A stretch of 64,000 nucleotides of DNA from Hemerocallis citrina (taxonomy: Eukaryota > Streptophyta > Magnoliopsida > Asparagales > Asphodelaceae): contig CM030366.1 of the NCBI GenBank assembly GCA_017893485.1, positions 101,878,953 through 101,942,952 of the forward strand. Direction: 5' to 3'. Below the pieces are notes generated by a model, which saw nothing but the letters and a program-made list of their open reading frames with translations, had not been told where the DNA came from and ran no database searches. Made by a program: the position numbers and the translations under genes. Numbering within the stretch: position 1 is the first letter of the stretch; each line of letters starts with the position of its first letter. This document shows positions 1 to 12,948 of this stretch, piece after piece.

Positions 1-3000
1 TATAAAGGACATTGATGGGACTCCAGATGATGAGGTGCACATGCTAAAGCTTATGTTATCGTTATCTAGCTACTGGTCAAATTTTTATGACGAGTATTCC
101 ACTTTATATGGCTAAATTAACGCCAACTTCCGGAACTGACATTTATTAGCTTCCAGTCTGTGTTTTTTGATTTTGTTTTGTTGCTTATAGCCTCCTTCCT
201 TGTATAAAGGTCCGTTGACTTTTTTTGGTTTTAGATTGATGAAGAAGACTTCAAGGAAGAGCAGAATTCTGTTGCACGTCTCATTCACATGTTGTATAAT
301 GATGATCCTGAAGAGATGCTGAAGGTAATGAACTACGTAATTATTTTTATTTGATATTTAAATCTTCTAGACTTATTTGCATTGTGAATATAGAATGTCT
401 GGCTGCTAGAAAGAAAATATTGAAGGACAGTTTTTGGATTGTAACAAATTTGTGAAGGAAAGGGAAGGAACAAAGGGGTACAAATCCAAGAAGAAATGAA
501 TTTAGGGTTTGGGATGTAGTCAAATATTCAGAGGCATTTCAAATCTCAATGACCTCTAATTTTATTCATGACTCAAAAGTTAAATAAACTGCCTTTATGA
601 CACTGTTCATACCCAAGACATGGTTAAACTACTTCCAAAAGAAAATTTCCAGGCTAAGCAAATATAGTTGATATGACTATTGAAGATCACTTTCCTTAAT
701 TACTAGATCAAGTATATATCTATGAAGCACCGATACGGGTACGGTGATACACGTACGGGGACACAAGTACGGGGGATACGACAATTTTCAAAAAGTAGGA
801 TACGGGATAAGGCCGGGATACAGCTGTATATATATATATATATATAAAATATGAATAATTGCACATAACTAAATAATATCTCTTCTTAATAAGGAAATGT
901 TAAATATCTTTCATTAAACATAAATAAGATAATTCATAAAGGCTACAATAATTGTTCATAAGCTTAAGCAATAACATAACTAAACAAAGCAAGTTCATAA
1001 ACAATATAACTCAAGTAGACAAATTAAATAGTGTGACAAGTTTTAGCTGTATAAAATAGTTGGATAATAAAAAAATGCAGGATACGGGGATGTACAGGAT
1101 ACGGGGACACGAGTATCGGATACGTATAGGATAATGGGGACGACACCCTCTATGAAGTATCCGTGCTTTAGAGGTATAAATAGATAACCATCGTCCAGAG
1201 GTATAAATAGATAACCATTGTCATGATTGAGTAATTAAAAGATAAGCACAATTCGTCCCTAGACTATCTTGTACATTTCTAACATTCTCCACAGAAAGCT
1301 GAAAATCATGGATAATTGTTCTCCATCAGATGGAAATGGATTACATGATCCAGATAATGCGGCTTCCTGCATATGTAGATTATATTGGCTGAAATGCACA
1401 ACCGACATTTGATTTGTTGTTGTGTCTTTACTATTTGGATTGGTCGACATGCAAAACTAGTCTTTTGGCTCCCACTTTCATACTAATTCTCACTGAAGTA
1501 CTTTAGTATTTTAGTTACTTGTTACGGTACCAATTTGGTTTTATGAGCTGTGCAATTTAAATTGAAGGTCATATGGTAATTCTTCTTATGCATTGCTTTA
1601 CAGATTATATGTATTGTGAGGAAGCATATTCTTCTTGGTGGACGTAAACGACTCTCTTATACTGTACCTCCCTTTATATTCTCTGCTTTGAAGGTTTGTG
1701 TCTGTTTTTCAAAATCTACAGTTGTTTCCTATTACGAGCTTTATAAAATATGTTCATCTTCTTGATCGTAATCATGTTTTATTAATATCCCTTTAAACCT
1801 TTTATTGATCAACAATATGTTCATCTGCATTCTGAGCTGGCACTCTAAATATTTCTGGATGCCTCATACTCATTGCATGATACTGCTAAATTGGTCAACT
1901 CATATGGACACACTTAAAATTTTCCATGTTTGCGTTAGATCTCTACTGTTTTAATGGGAGAGTTGGGATTTGTAACCAAACAAACACGTGTAATACACGT
2001 CCAAAAACAAATACAAACATTTGTAGACAAAAAACTCATGCATACCTAATATAAACGAGGTCTCAGGTTCAAGGCCATCGTACACTGAAGTTTTTACTTT
2101 AAAATATATATATATTTATTAAGACATGCATTGCACGTGTAAATTACTAGTAAGATATAGTGCTTGAGTTGCAATGGTAAGATCTCATTGATTGCACTCG
2201 CAAAATCCTTCGTATGTAGTAGTTGATTGTTAATGACTCGATGTATGCCATGTATGATCAAACCTGCGGTACATATTCTGGTGCGTGGTGAGTGAACCTT
2301 TAAAGATAAGAGTGGAAAGATTGGCTGCGTAAAAGATGAGATTGGAGGAATATCTATGTATTAGTGATTAGTTGATCTGAAACAGATTGAGAACCGGAGA
2401 GGGACTCCAGTTTCAGTATAAATTTGACAATTTTTTTTTTCAGTCATCACTATTGCTTGTAGTAACTTTGTGCCACCCAGCTTTCATGTTTTTGCAATGT
2501 TCCTCTCCTGACCATTGTCTTCTGATCCTGATGGCTAGTTCAATGGCTAGTTCAGCATTAATACAACTCTAGCTAATCTCTTTCCTTCTCAGAGGGGGGG
2601 ATTTGAAAATTCTGAATTTTGATACCCTATGTTATCATGTATTACTTATTGATTCAGTGCTTTCATAGTTTGATAACCTGGCTTCCTTAGGTCTTTTGCA
2701 TTGCATCAACCTCATTGGTTTCCTCTTTCATGTTTTGGGCAAATGGCCAAGCTTGAAATTTCAGTATGAAAATCAGTGCAAGAACAAATTAATACGTATA
2801 CAAATATTCTGCCAGAAAATTTCTGTAAATAATTATTGTTAATTTCACGGTATTAGAGAAAGGAAACACACGTCATTGATAGAAAATAAGTAGTACACTG
2901 TTGGATATATATAGATATGAATTATGTTAAAACTTAATATCTATCCAATGTGGGACTAAAACCAATCTCAATAGTTGGGCTAAACTCTGACACTCCCCCT

Positions 3001-6000
3001 CAAGCTGGAGCGTAGCCAAGCTTGTCAAGGAAACTTTGGAAAAGTCTGGGTGGCAAAGCTTTGATGAGGATGTCGACTAATTGTTCTGCTCAACGAACAT
3101 ATGTGAAAGGCATGACTTCTTCTCCCACTCATTCATGAAACACCTGATTTTCTAAACTATGAATGTCAGCTGGATTATCACAACGTACAAAAGTTGGAGA
3201 GGCATGGTGAATACCCAAATCACGAAGAAGAGAACGATGCCAGAGAATCTCTGATACAAGATGTCCCAAAACTCGGTAGTCTGTTTCATCACTAGAACGA
3301 GCAACAACTAGTTGTTTCTTGTTCTTCCACGCAACTAGACTGCCGCCGAAGAGAACACAATAGCCACTAGTAGTTTCCTATCATATACTGATCCAACCCA
3401 ATCAACATCTGAGAAGCCCTGCAAAGTGAGAATTTTCAGGTCTAAAAATTAGACCTTGTTCGAGAGCCTTCTTGAGAAATCTTAAAGTTTATGAAGAATT
3501 GCTTTCCAATAGTAACTACAAGAACTTGCGTAAACTACCTTACAGAGCTAGCTTACTGCATATGATGTGTTAGGTCGTCGGGTAACGAAGAGGTAGATGT
3601 GTTGCGCTACTAACCGTCGATATCTATTGGGATCAAGTAGAATAGGATCACATATGAACGCAAATAGCTTGATATTGAGATTCATAGGCGTCATTAGGTC
3701 GACACCGTAATATTCATGTCCCAGTAAGAATATCCATAATATAGTTTCGTTGTGAAAGGAAGATATTATCCTTGGATCAAACAAACCTCAATACCCAAGA
3801 AATAGCGAAGAGGGCCAAGATCCTTCGTTTGGAAGACCTGGGATAGATGTTGCTTAATATCAGCAATACCTTGAGCGTCACTACCTGTAATGATGATGTT
3901 ATCCACATACTAAAAGAATCATGATCCCGTTGGGTCCTTTCTTGGTGAAAAGAGAGTGATCAACCATACTGTGAGAGAACCCAAATGAGCAAACAACTTC
4001 CCAAACTTCTTAAATTAAGCACGGGGTGACTGCCTAAGCTCATACAAGAACTTTTTGAGTGAACACACAAGATTCTCCCATGTCGCTCAAATCAGGTGGT
4101 TGTCGTATATAAACTGTCTTGCGGAGATCACCATTTAGAAAGACATTCTTGATATCCAATTGATGAAGCAGCCATGACCGATTGAATTCCAAGAAAGATG
4201 AGGACCGAACCAAAGTGAGTTTGGCAACATGAGAGAAGGTCTTGGCATAACCAAACACCATGCACTTGGGAAAAACCTTTAGCAACTAATTAAGCTTTGA
4301 GGCAATCGTGCCATCTAGATTGTGTTTCACTGTGAACACTCAACGACAACCCACGACCGTGCAACCAGAAGGAAGACTAACCAGCTTCCAGGTCTGATTG
4401 TGCTGAAGAGCATGCAACTCTTCCTTTATGACTACTGTCGAACCAGAGAGCTGAAGGGCTTCCTAAACATTTTAGGAGTTGAACTAGAAGTGAGGGAGGA
4501 AGTAAATGCTTGCAACTTGGAGGTGAGGTAATAAGAAAAGACAAATTTAGCACTAGGGTGTAAAATGCATGTGCTTTTGGGTTTCCTTTGTGAATTGGAA
4601 GATCGATAATGCCCAGGACATTACCTGAGGATAGAAGTGGTGCAGGAGTGGCCGCAATGGTTTCAATTGTTGGAAGAGTCAAAATCTTGGAATGCTTTCT
4701 TTTTCTGACAATAAGGGTTTCTTGGAATTTGGCATATTTGTAGAGAAATCTGAGTTATCTACTACAACCAGTGGTAAACTAGGTGATCATTTTTCAATAT
4801 TTTTTTCAACACCGGAAGAAAACAATAATATTTTCAGAAAATGAGACATCAGCTGTGCTAAATATTCTTGTAATTTTGGAGAGTAACAGTGGAAAAAATG
4901 ATAATACCCTAGAAAAACACATTTAATTAAACGACAATCCAACTTATCGCACCCACGTCCAATAGCTTGAACAAAAACAAGTACAACTAAACATTTGCTG
5001 GAAGAGTAAAAATATCACGATCAGGAAAAACTAGACTAAAAGGAGAGACATTCTCAAGAAGTTTACTAGACATCCGATAATTAAAAAAACAAGCAATAAG
5101 AACGACAAGTTCCACCAAACTTGGGAACATGCATTTCAAACATTAATGTTCAAGCAACTTCCGATAAATGTCGGTTCTCTCGTTCGGCAATACCAGTTTG
5201 TTGTGGAGTATACACAAGAAGTTTGATGAATGACATCCTTATTTGAAAATAAGCATCCAAAATCATGAAAAATATTCCTTCGCATTATCAGATCAAAGAT
5301 TTTAATTGGAGAGCCTAACTAATTTCTAATTTCATTGAAAAAACTGAGTAAACATGGGAAAAAGCTCAGATCTATCTTTCATCAAGAAAAGCCAAGTCAT
5401 ACGCGAATAGTCGTCACTGAAAGTGACAAAATACTTGAATTTATTGAATCAAATTTTTTTTTATAGGTCCCCATACATTAGAATGAATCACTGGATTTGC
5501 TGCCAAAGCACTGGTGGGCTTTAATTGCTAGACACAATATTGTGATGAATCTACTATTTCATTCTTGGGACGAATGACCCTTGTTCAGGAGAGATTAACT
5601 CTGTAAGGAGGGGCTTTAGTCTGTTCACGAGCTACTTTGCAATCGATTTTGTAAGAGACGTTGCACAAGCTAATGGGACGAAAGTCACTTGGCTTAGACG
5701 GGTAAGAGAGGCAAGAGCTGTTTTTTCTCGTCTAAGGATTGCAACCGTCAATCATCTTGGGGTTGTCCTCGCCAGATTGGCATCAACTGCAAATAATTGA
5801 GTACTACGTTTATTGATGCGTCCTGTGTAGGCAACATAATAATTTTCTATGTTGCAGGACGCACAAGAAAATTCTAAAATATACTCACAACTAGGTACTA
5901 GTAATCGTAAAACTGATAATGAAAGATGTCCCAAACATCAATGCCAAATAAGAGAGTCAAATGTCGAACTCAATGTCGTTATAGATTTCGGATGATCCAA

Positions 6001-9000
6001 GAGATAGAGTCCATTTTGTTCACAACCTGCTCTATTCACTTTTCTCGTTGTAATATCCTGAAACACACAATGAGATGGAAAAAAAGTCACTGTGTAATAT
6101 AAATTAGTATAAAGTTTACTAACAGATAAAAGACTTGAAGAAAAATTAGGAATATGAAGTACTAATTGTTAAGTAAGATGGCATTATAGAGATATTCCAG
6201 TCCCTTTGACAGAAACTAGAGAGCCATCAACGGTATGCACATTAAAATTTGATTTTTTTTAAAAAGATGTAGCAGGTAAATGAGATATGTGTTCAGAAGT
6301 ACCTGAATCTATAATCCATCTATGAGATGAAACAAGACAAGTTGTACCTGTTTGGACAAAATTACAAGAAGATTTGAATAGCATATCCTTAAAAGGCATT
6401 GTACTCATCAGCAGAAAGCGTCACCTTGGAAGGGGAAGACTTAATCTAAAGAGCAAAAGTGGTTGGAGACTGTGGATGCACTGGCGAAGCCTTGTGTGCA
6501 GAAATAGGACGCCCTAGGCATTTCCAGCATGTCTTATAAACATGATTCGTGCTTTGATAAAAGGTACAATACTTGGTATTACCTCCATATCCCCTACTTG
6601 GAGAGGATCGACCACGACCTCGCCACGGCTACGCGGAGCACCACACAACCAAAGAACTGTCAAGGGAGCCATAACCACAGCCTGAAACAAGGGAAGAAGG
6701 TGCTGGATCCTCAGTTGAAGAAATGTTTGGATTCGTGGTAGATGAATTGAGAGATCTTTTGTGGAATGGTTGTTGATTGGTGGATAATTTGTTGGACTGG
6801 ATGCCATGAAGATAGCGACGACACGTCCAAGAGTGACGACAGTCAACAAGGTTTGCGTTGTGCCCCTGAACAAAAAAGCGGCTGAGTATGGCTGATGAAC
6901 TTTCCATCCCTCGGGAAAGTGATTGAAGCAGGCGATAAAAGCATGAATATCATCTCCTTGTTCAATCTCATGTATCTCTAGAAAGATGTCATACATCCAC
7001 TGCATGTTGTTCACAGAAGAGTATTGTTTGTGGCCTCATGTAGGAGATCCCTAATCTTGTTTGCAGTGGGGAGGAAGACTACACTCTGATTAACTGACTT
7101 CACCATGCAATTGGTCATCATATTAATAATGGGGCATCATCACACACCCAGTCCTCGTATGATGGGTCGGTCTCTATTGGTGCATTAATCTTGATATGCT
7201 TCGACTTACGTCTTCCTGTAAGGAAACGACAAACTGCAAGAGACCAACTCATATAGTTATTCAAACAATTGAGATTTTTTGTAGTGATGCGATAATTTTC
7301 ATGTTTGAAATCGGACAGAGGAAGATTCAACGATGACACTGAAGTTGAAGGACGTTGAGTAGTAGTAGTCTTCGATGATTCAATATTTATTGGAGAAGAG
7401 GAGCATATCTAGATTACATTTGAATTTAGAGAGGGATGGGAAGTAGAGATATGAATGATGATTGGAAGAAGATCAGCGGGAAGCACACATCATTCACGGA
7501 GCAGTACATATCAGGAGACAACCTGGGAGACATGATAGGTCGGATCAGACCAATCGTAGCTAGTCGAGGTAGAGGTGATGGGGGTGGTTGGAGGTCTAAG
7601 ACGGAGATGGAAGGAGAGGTCGACGGCCTCAGAGAGATCCAGAGAAGGGGCAAGGGGGGTTTTGGGGGGGAAGGGATCGAGGGCATTGAAGAGGGCCAAT
7701 TGGGGGTCGACGGCTGCAGGATTTGCTGGAGGCGGCATTGTCGAGATCTGGAGATGGGTGATGTGGCGGCTGTAGAGGAAGGTAGGGGATTAGGGTTAGA
7801 GCTTTGGTTTTGGAGATGAAGGTAGGGGGTCCTGAATAATCAATAGGGATTTTAAAGGTTTTTGGAGGTGGAAAATTTTTGTACGACTTTTCTGCTATGA
7901 TACCATGTTAATTTCCCAGTATTAGAGAAAGGGAAAAATACTTCATTGATAGAAATAAGTAGTACACTATTGGATATATACAGAGGTGAACTATGATTGA
8001 ACTTAATATCTGTCCAATGTGGGACTATAACCAATCTCAATAATTGGGCTGAACTCTAACAATTATATATTAATTATAATTTTTAAGTTGCTGCTGAGTC
8101 TCAGTATTACTGTTATTTTTTATAATTTTGGTTACTATACACAGTATGCTATTAAGCGCTTTAAGGAATTAATTATCTTAATATCTTTAAAAGTTGATAT
8201 CTGGTCGTCTGCACTATTATCATTTCTTGTTAGACTTGTTAGGTGGCTTGATCTAATGGGAGTTTAGGCACTTCCTGGGAGTGGCTTCCTCCCGAGTTTG
8301 TTTTTCTTGAAATTTGTTTGCTTAAGCCAATGTTGGCAATTGCATTCTTTTAACTGCATGTATTTAGTACAATTTACTAGACATTCCATTGGGTATTTTA
8401 TTGAAAATAAGCACTCAATGTACTTTTTTTCTCGATTGTAGGTGAACACACCAGCTCTTAATTTAGAGCAAAGAAAAACTCATGCTTGTTTTAGCATCTA
8501 TTATTTATAATGTGATTCTTTAGTTAATGTATCATAATACCTTATTTGCTACAGTTGGTCAGGCGTGTGCAAAGTCAAGAGGGGGATGCAGCTGGAAAAG
8601 AGGTGTCTGCAACACCGAAGAAAATATTTCAGATCGTACATCAGGTCAAGTTCTAGAAATCTTTTTTTATTTTTAAAATTGATAATATGTTTCATCTTTA
8701 TATGGTTATTCGCCAATTGACAAGGATAGCTTTTCTTGATTGGAAAATAATACTGTCTCCCTATACAAGAATTATGGAATTAGATATATTAATTAAACTT
8801 TCCAGATTAAATCACTCATCACCTCTGAACATCTGGACACACCATTTGCTCTTGTTTAAATGTTTTATTGGATCTCGCTTGGATAGAATCTATATAATAA
8901 AACACAAAGAAAGCTATCAAGTGGCTCTCCTTCAATAGGGTTGAAATCAATGGTCCAGATCTAATCTCACAAAACATATTTTCCCGCCCAAAAGTTTTCC

Positions 9001-10423
9001 CCCAAAACTCAAATTTAAATCCCCAAAACAACTCTTTTATTTATTTATTTAATTCTCTCTCTATTTACTCAGAAATTTATATTTTCAGTCAGGTTTGTAA
9101 ATTTTCAGATTTTTTAATGCATTTTTTATTGCTCATGTTACATTGAAACTAGCAAATATCTCATCAACAGTTAAATTTCATCATTTTCCACACATGTTTG
9201 CAGACTAAGAATTGATATTCATGTTCTTACATGTTTACAGACTATAGAAGCCTTATCATCTATTCCTTCCCCAGAACTTGCCCTAAGGTTGTATTTACAG
9301 TGCGCAGAGGTAAGCAACCTATATGTTTTAACTTTCTATGTTTGATCAGCACATTCCTGCTTTATCACTCTATTTTTTCTGTTCAGACTGCGAATGATTG
9401 CGATCTAGAACCTGTTGCATATGAATTCTTTACTCAAGCATTTATTCTTTATGAAGAAGAAGTTGCAGTAAGTAACAGCTAGCATGGGCCTTTTTGTTTA
9501 AAAATATATTAAAAATATTATACGGTATGGAATGGATGACATAAGCTATACTCTCGTTGTTTGTCTGAATTTTCTCTTTTGGTTGGAGCAGGATTCAAAA
9601 GCACAGGTGACTGCATTACATTTGATCATAGGAACTCTTCAGAGAATGAATATTTTTGGGGTAGAAAACCGGGACACATTGACACATAAAGCTACAGGGG
9701 TTGGGCTCTGCCTAGTACTTTTTTATTTTTCCTTTTTCTTTTCTGTAACAGGATATCGACTTATAACTGCATGATGTAATGGTGTGCAGTACTCTGCGAA
9801 ACTACTACGAAAAGCTGATCAGTGCAGAGCTGTTTATGCATGCTCACATCTCTTCTGGGTCGATGATCATGATGGAATTAAGGATGGAGAAAGGTGCTAT
9901 ATAATGCATTGTTATTATAAAAAAAAGGGTGGAACTTGAGATAATATGATAGCATTCAAAGTTATAGTAGCTGTACATAGTCCTGAGTGAACCATTTTCT
10001 TTTCCTAGGGTCCTCCTTTGCTTAAAGCGTGCCTTGAGGATAGCGAATGCTGCTGAACAGATGGCTAGTGCAACAAAGGGGGGCGGCGAGCTTGCCACAT
10101 TATTTATCGAAATTTTGAACAAGTAAATTTGGATCATTACTAAATTTGTTGGCTGTGAACTCCCAATAGATATAATACATTAACTATTATTCCTAATGTT
10201 TTGATGGATCAGGTACCTATACTTTTTTGAGAAAGGGAATCCTCAGATCACCAGTTCTGATATTCAGGGTTTGATCGAATTGATCACGACTGAGAAACAT
10301 AATGAGAATTCGCCATCAGATCCAGCTGCCGATGCTTTCTTTGCCAGCACTGTTCAATACATTAACTTCCAGAAGCAGAAGGGTGGGGCAATAAGTGAAA
10401 GATATGAGCCCGTAGTGGTTTGA
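1..10423 (+). CDS. VPS35: VPS35, retromer cargo-recognition subunit (C-terminal exons; 5' part outside window)
   Basis: Ten coding exons can be joined in one frame: 1-34, 235-324, 1604-1693, 8555-8644, 9241-9309, 9387-9467, 9592-9699, 9790-9893, 10009-10122 and 10213-10423 (TGA at 10421-10423). Every intron is GT-AG. Together they give about 329 residues, the C-terminal two fifths of a protein usually near 790 residues. The translation carries stretches typical of plant VPS35, such as EEQNSVARLIHMLYNDDPEE, NDCDLEPVAYEFFTQ, GTLQRMNIFGVENRDTLTHK, CRAVYACSHLFWVDDHDG and LFIEILNKYLYFFEKG. The family forms an alpha-solenoid in the cytosolic retromer complex (with VPS26 and VPS29), which recycles vacuolar sorting receptors from endosomes; the C-terminal half binds VPS29. 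No frameshift or stop is seen, so the gene looks intact. Introns 2 and 3 are loaded with transposons. Identification is secure; which paralogue is unknown. Confidence 0.95.
722..1175. repeat. Interspersed repeat in VPS35 intron 2 with GATACGGG-rich ends
   Basis: Both ends are rich in direct copies of GATACGGGGACAC-like motifs (722-800 and 1078-1150) around an AT-rich core with a TA run. The extreme ends form a short inverted match: AAGCACCGATAC on the left against the complement of GTATCCGTGCTT on the right. This suggests a small non-autonomous DNA transposon, but I cannot define a target duplication or assign a superfamily. Confidence 0.45.
1171..1223. repeat. 27-bp tandem duplication
   Basis: Two adjacent copies of a 27-bp unit beginning GAGGTATAAATAGATAACCA (1171-1197 and 1198-1223) differ at about two positions. 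They lie right after the GATACGGG repeat in VPS35 intron 2. The TATAAATA string here is part of the repeat; there is no reason to call it a promoter. Confidence 0.7.
1940..2150 (+). mobile_element. Short non-autonomous Helitron-like element in VPS35 intron 3
   Basis: It starts TCTCTACTG after an A (1939) and ends CTAG before a T (2151), the A^T insertion pattern of Helitrons. Near the 3' end the palindromic string GCATTGCACGTG precedes AAATTACTAG, as expected of the Helitron terminal hairpin. It belongs to the same family as the elements at 17098-19769 and 26835-27220: the same TTAATGGGAGAGTTG near the 5' end and the same GTAAATTACTAG terminus. No coding capacity. Confidence 0.7.
2837..2992 (-). 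repeat. 3' LTR of copia element A
   Basis: 156 bp, TG...CA on the plus strand. It matches 7906-8061 with scattered substitutions and small indels. Because the element is on the minus strand, this is the 3' LTR. Confidence 0.88.
3110..7339 (-). pseudogene. Decayed copia gag-pol of element A
   Basis: Pieces of a copia polyprotein can be read in order on the minus strand with many stops and frameshifts. Gag lies at 7118-7339 (YMSWSLAVCRFLTGRRK) and continues at 6514-7014. The integrase core lies near 5340-5440 (a DDYSRMTWLF-like string), with its catalytic-Glu region at 5162-5225 (TPQQTGIAERENRHL). Reverse transcriptase lies at 4040-4285 (HQLDIKNVFLNGDL) and near 3855-3912, where the YVDD box reads YVDN. 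Ribonuclease H lies near 3150-3365 (GYCVLFGGSLVAWKNKKQL). The order gag, integrase, RT, RNase H defines Ty1/copia. It is not expected to make any working enzyme. Confidence 0.8.
7340..7905 (-). other. Untranslated leader of copia element A (GC-rich)
   Basis: The stretch between the primer-binding site and gag is G-rich on the plus strand. It produces long but low-complexity frames on both strands (for instance around 7436-7819). I read these as chance frames in the element's leader and see no gene. Confidence 0.6.
7906..8061 (-). repeat. 5' LTR of copia element A
   Basis: 156 bp; partner of 2837-2992. It is followed on its inner side (7894-7905) by the primer-binding site and on its outer side by the target duplication ATTAT. 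Confidence 0.88.
8889..9053 (+). mobile_element. 5' part of a second Helitron-like family in VPS35 intron 4
   Basis: It starts TCTATATAATAAAACA directly after an A (8888). It is clearly homologous to the inverted copy at 17709-18059 over about 165 bp (shared ATCAAGTGGCTCTCCTTCAA). The CTAG end and its hairpin seen in that copy are not found here, so this is a truncated or decayed element. Confidence 0.6.
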
Positions 10424-11130
10424 TAAATCACGAAGATTTATTCAGGATAAATTGAACGCTTCTTTTTGAAGATGTGGACAATTAGAGATCACTAATCATG
10501 ACATAATCCTTAAGATCAGCGGTAAGCTTAGAAAGAAACACATGGTTATTATTGGGGAAGCATACATTAACCAACAAACACTATGAAGCACTAGTTGAAT
10601 ATTTCTTTGACGATATCAGTTATTTTGGCAATGGAGGCTTGTGTAAGACCATCATATTATTTCCGCCATCAAATTGTCTGTCTTATATTGCAGTGTAAGT
10701 GAAGTTTTTATTTGTCTATTTTTTTATCGGCAGATTGTTATATAGTTCAGAAGAATTGGAATAAGTGGAAGGATAAAAGGAAGAATGATAAATTTTGGTG
10801 CGGGGAAGATTGTAAGGCAAGGCGTCCTTGATTGTACACTTCAAATTGAATCGCAAAGTTTTGGGCACTTGTTTCTAGTCGTAACCCTCTATTTTACTCC
10901 ATTGATTACAATCCTATCACTTTTTGTATCTTATATTTTTATTGATTTTGATTTCAATTCTGTGATGTCTAATTTTCTCGCTTCTAAATAAGCCTTTTAT
11001 TTCACAGGATTACTATATTATTTGCATCTGGTCTTTTTGAGCAAGGCTTCTAGTCTTTTAACTGCAAGATGCTTGGTATTAATGCATTAAAAAATAAAAG
11101 AAAAGATGCTTGGTATTAAAGGCAAAATGG
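10424..11130 (+). other. VPS35 3' UTR and downstream intergenic DNA
   Basis: No further coding sequence is visible. The first few hundred bases presumably hold the VPS35 3' UTR and poly(A) site, which I cannot place exactly. The short open frames here (for example 10785-10991) resemble nothing I recognise. Confidence 0.5.
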
Positions 11131-11469
11131 TTTATGCAAGGCAATATTTTTTTTTTTTTTTTTTTTTTTTTGAAGGAAAAGGTGGAATCTGGCCGTCCTG
11201 TTTCATTAATAAGAATTTTAACGAAAGAAAACACAGAGAATTGGGTCAAAGTACAAGCTACTGACAGAAAATAAAACATACATGAAGCAACATGACGCGT
11301 ACAAACAACAAATCCCTCCAATAACTCTGAAGGGTGGGCCGACAAACCAGCTTGGTCCAGCAAAATTGTAAGTACGTCAGTTTAGCTTCGTACAGTGCCT
11401 CCACGGCACATGCACACCCACCTGAAACAAGTCTGGCAGGATTTTATCACCCGTCGATCCCTGCCTTCA

Positions 11470-12215
11470 CCTCGGTGGGGGGACCCCATCTTTGGGCCCA
11501 AGCCTCGCAGATCGAATTCCGACCCCACGGCACATACACTGCGATCGCATCCTCCCACCATCTCCACCACTCATCCTACAAATGCGCCAATAGCTCCCAC
11601 AGTTGCTACCAAAGAGATAGCCGTGAAGAGGATATCTTCATCTCTCACACGATAGCGCTTTCTCAGGTGATTTCTCACCAAACAACTATCTCGCTCACCC
11701 CACTAAACACCACGCTCTAGGAGAGAGCCTTGGAGAGGATACCTTCACCTCTCTCACGCTCTAGCTCTCTCTGGCGATTTCTCACCACACAAACTTATCT
11801 CGACTCATACTCGCAATCCGAGGGAAGAGGCGACGTTGTCACAAGCCAGTGGCCTAAGCTGGAGGAAGTTCAATAGCCAGATAGTAGGCGCCGTGAAGAC
11901 TGCACCGGCGACATCATAGGACCCTCAAATGCACACATCATGGAGGGACCCCATCTTTGGGCCCAAGCTCCACAATAATGCAAGACAGCGTACTACGGGA
12001 GGGGGGGGGGGGGGGGGGGGGGGGCGCACCTCGCCATCGCCCAGATCACACTTGAACCCTAGATCCATGGCGTTCGCGACAACCGGCGCGGGAAGATGCT
12101 CTGGCGCGATATAGTCACTCCGCGACAGTTGAGACAAGCACCCCGAAAGTAGAGACAAGTGTGCGCACACCACGGAGGGACCCCACCTTCGGGTCCAAGC
12201 TCCACAATCGTGCAA
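11470..12215. repeat. Three dispersed copies of a GGACCCCATCTTTGGGCCCA motif
   Basis: The motif occurs near 11481, 11946 and 12178 (the last as GGACCCCACCTTCGGGTCCA). The second and third are followed by the same AAGCTCCACAAT string. The core GGGACCC...GGGCCC is partly self-complementary. These are repeats inside the GC-rich part of the LINE-like retroposon. Confidence 0.6.
12001..12024. repeat. G24 homopolymer
   Basis: An uninterrupted run of 24 G residues lies inside the GC-rich part of the retroposon. Its length should be treated as uncertain because homopolymers are often miscounted. Confidence 0.85.
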
Positions 12216-12948
12216 AACATCATTACCCGCTCATCATAGCGACTTGCAGATAGAGAAGCCCACTCGGCTTCTTAACACGCACTACCAACCCTCGTAAAAA
12301 CCAAATCATAGCTGCAAAACGCCGTGATTGGCCCCGAGAGTGTGAACATGGTGGCAAGCGTGAAGAACATCCGGACAAATATCTAGCAAGGCCAACCAAC
12401 CCCAATCTAACCCAAACCCTAACCCCAATCAAACCACCCCCAAACCCCCCAACTCCAAAAGCAACCCAGATCTCAGATCTAGAAGCAAAGGCAACTCCCT
12501 ACCTCAACTCCAACGTGGGATCTCGGAGGGGACAGGGCTAGAGCTCCTCGCCGCCGGCATTGCAAGCTACTACGTTGCCGCCGCAAGTCGCACGCGTCGA
12601 CGACGGCAACACTGGAGCGCCACGACGGCTGGACGGGGGAGCCCAGGTGGACTGGAGTGCCACACAGTAGGATGGGGGGAGGGGGACAGATCTGGAAGCA
12701 AAGGCACTGCCTCAACTCCGGCTAGACTCGAGCACCACGCGGCAGGACGGGGAGCCCAGGTGGCGCACCGGAGGTACAAGGGGGAAGGGGACGGAGGTGA
12801 GTGGGTTGCGGAGAGGTCTGGGCATTGAAGGAAGAAGTGTCGATTGGCGATCTCGACGTGGATCTCGGCGTGGGATCTCGGAGGGGACGGGTGGGAGTGG
12901 ATCTCGATGTCGATCGGCGGTCGGGGAGGGGGCGGCGAGATCCCGGCC

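Larger units (their letters stand above)
2837..8061 (-). mobile_element. Ty1/copia LTR retrotransposon A, decayed, antisense inside VPS35 intron 3
   Basis: This 5.2-kb element is bounded by 156-bp LTRs (2837-2992 and 7906-8061), each starting TGTTAAT on the plus strand and ending in CA. A perfect 5-bp target duplication ATTAT flanks it (2832-2836, 8062-8066). Next to the right LTR lies the complement of TGGTATCATAGC (7894-7905), a primer-binding site for initiator tRNA-Met. Next to the left LTR is the complement of TTGAGGGGGAGTG, a typical copia polypurine tract. The LTRs differ at many positions and the coding region is broken, so this is an old insertion that expanded the host intron by about 5.2 kb. 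Confidence 0.9.

Noticed and set aside
7426..7819. 127-codon plus-strand frame MGSRDMNDDWKK...
   Set aside because: It lies in the untranslated leader of copia A, in antisense, with low-complexity Gly/Arg/Glu composition.
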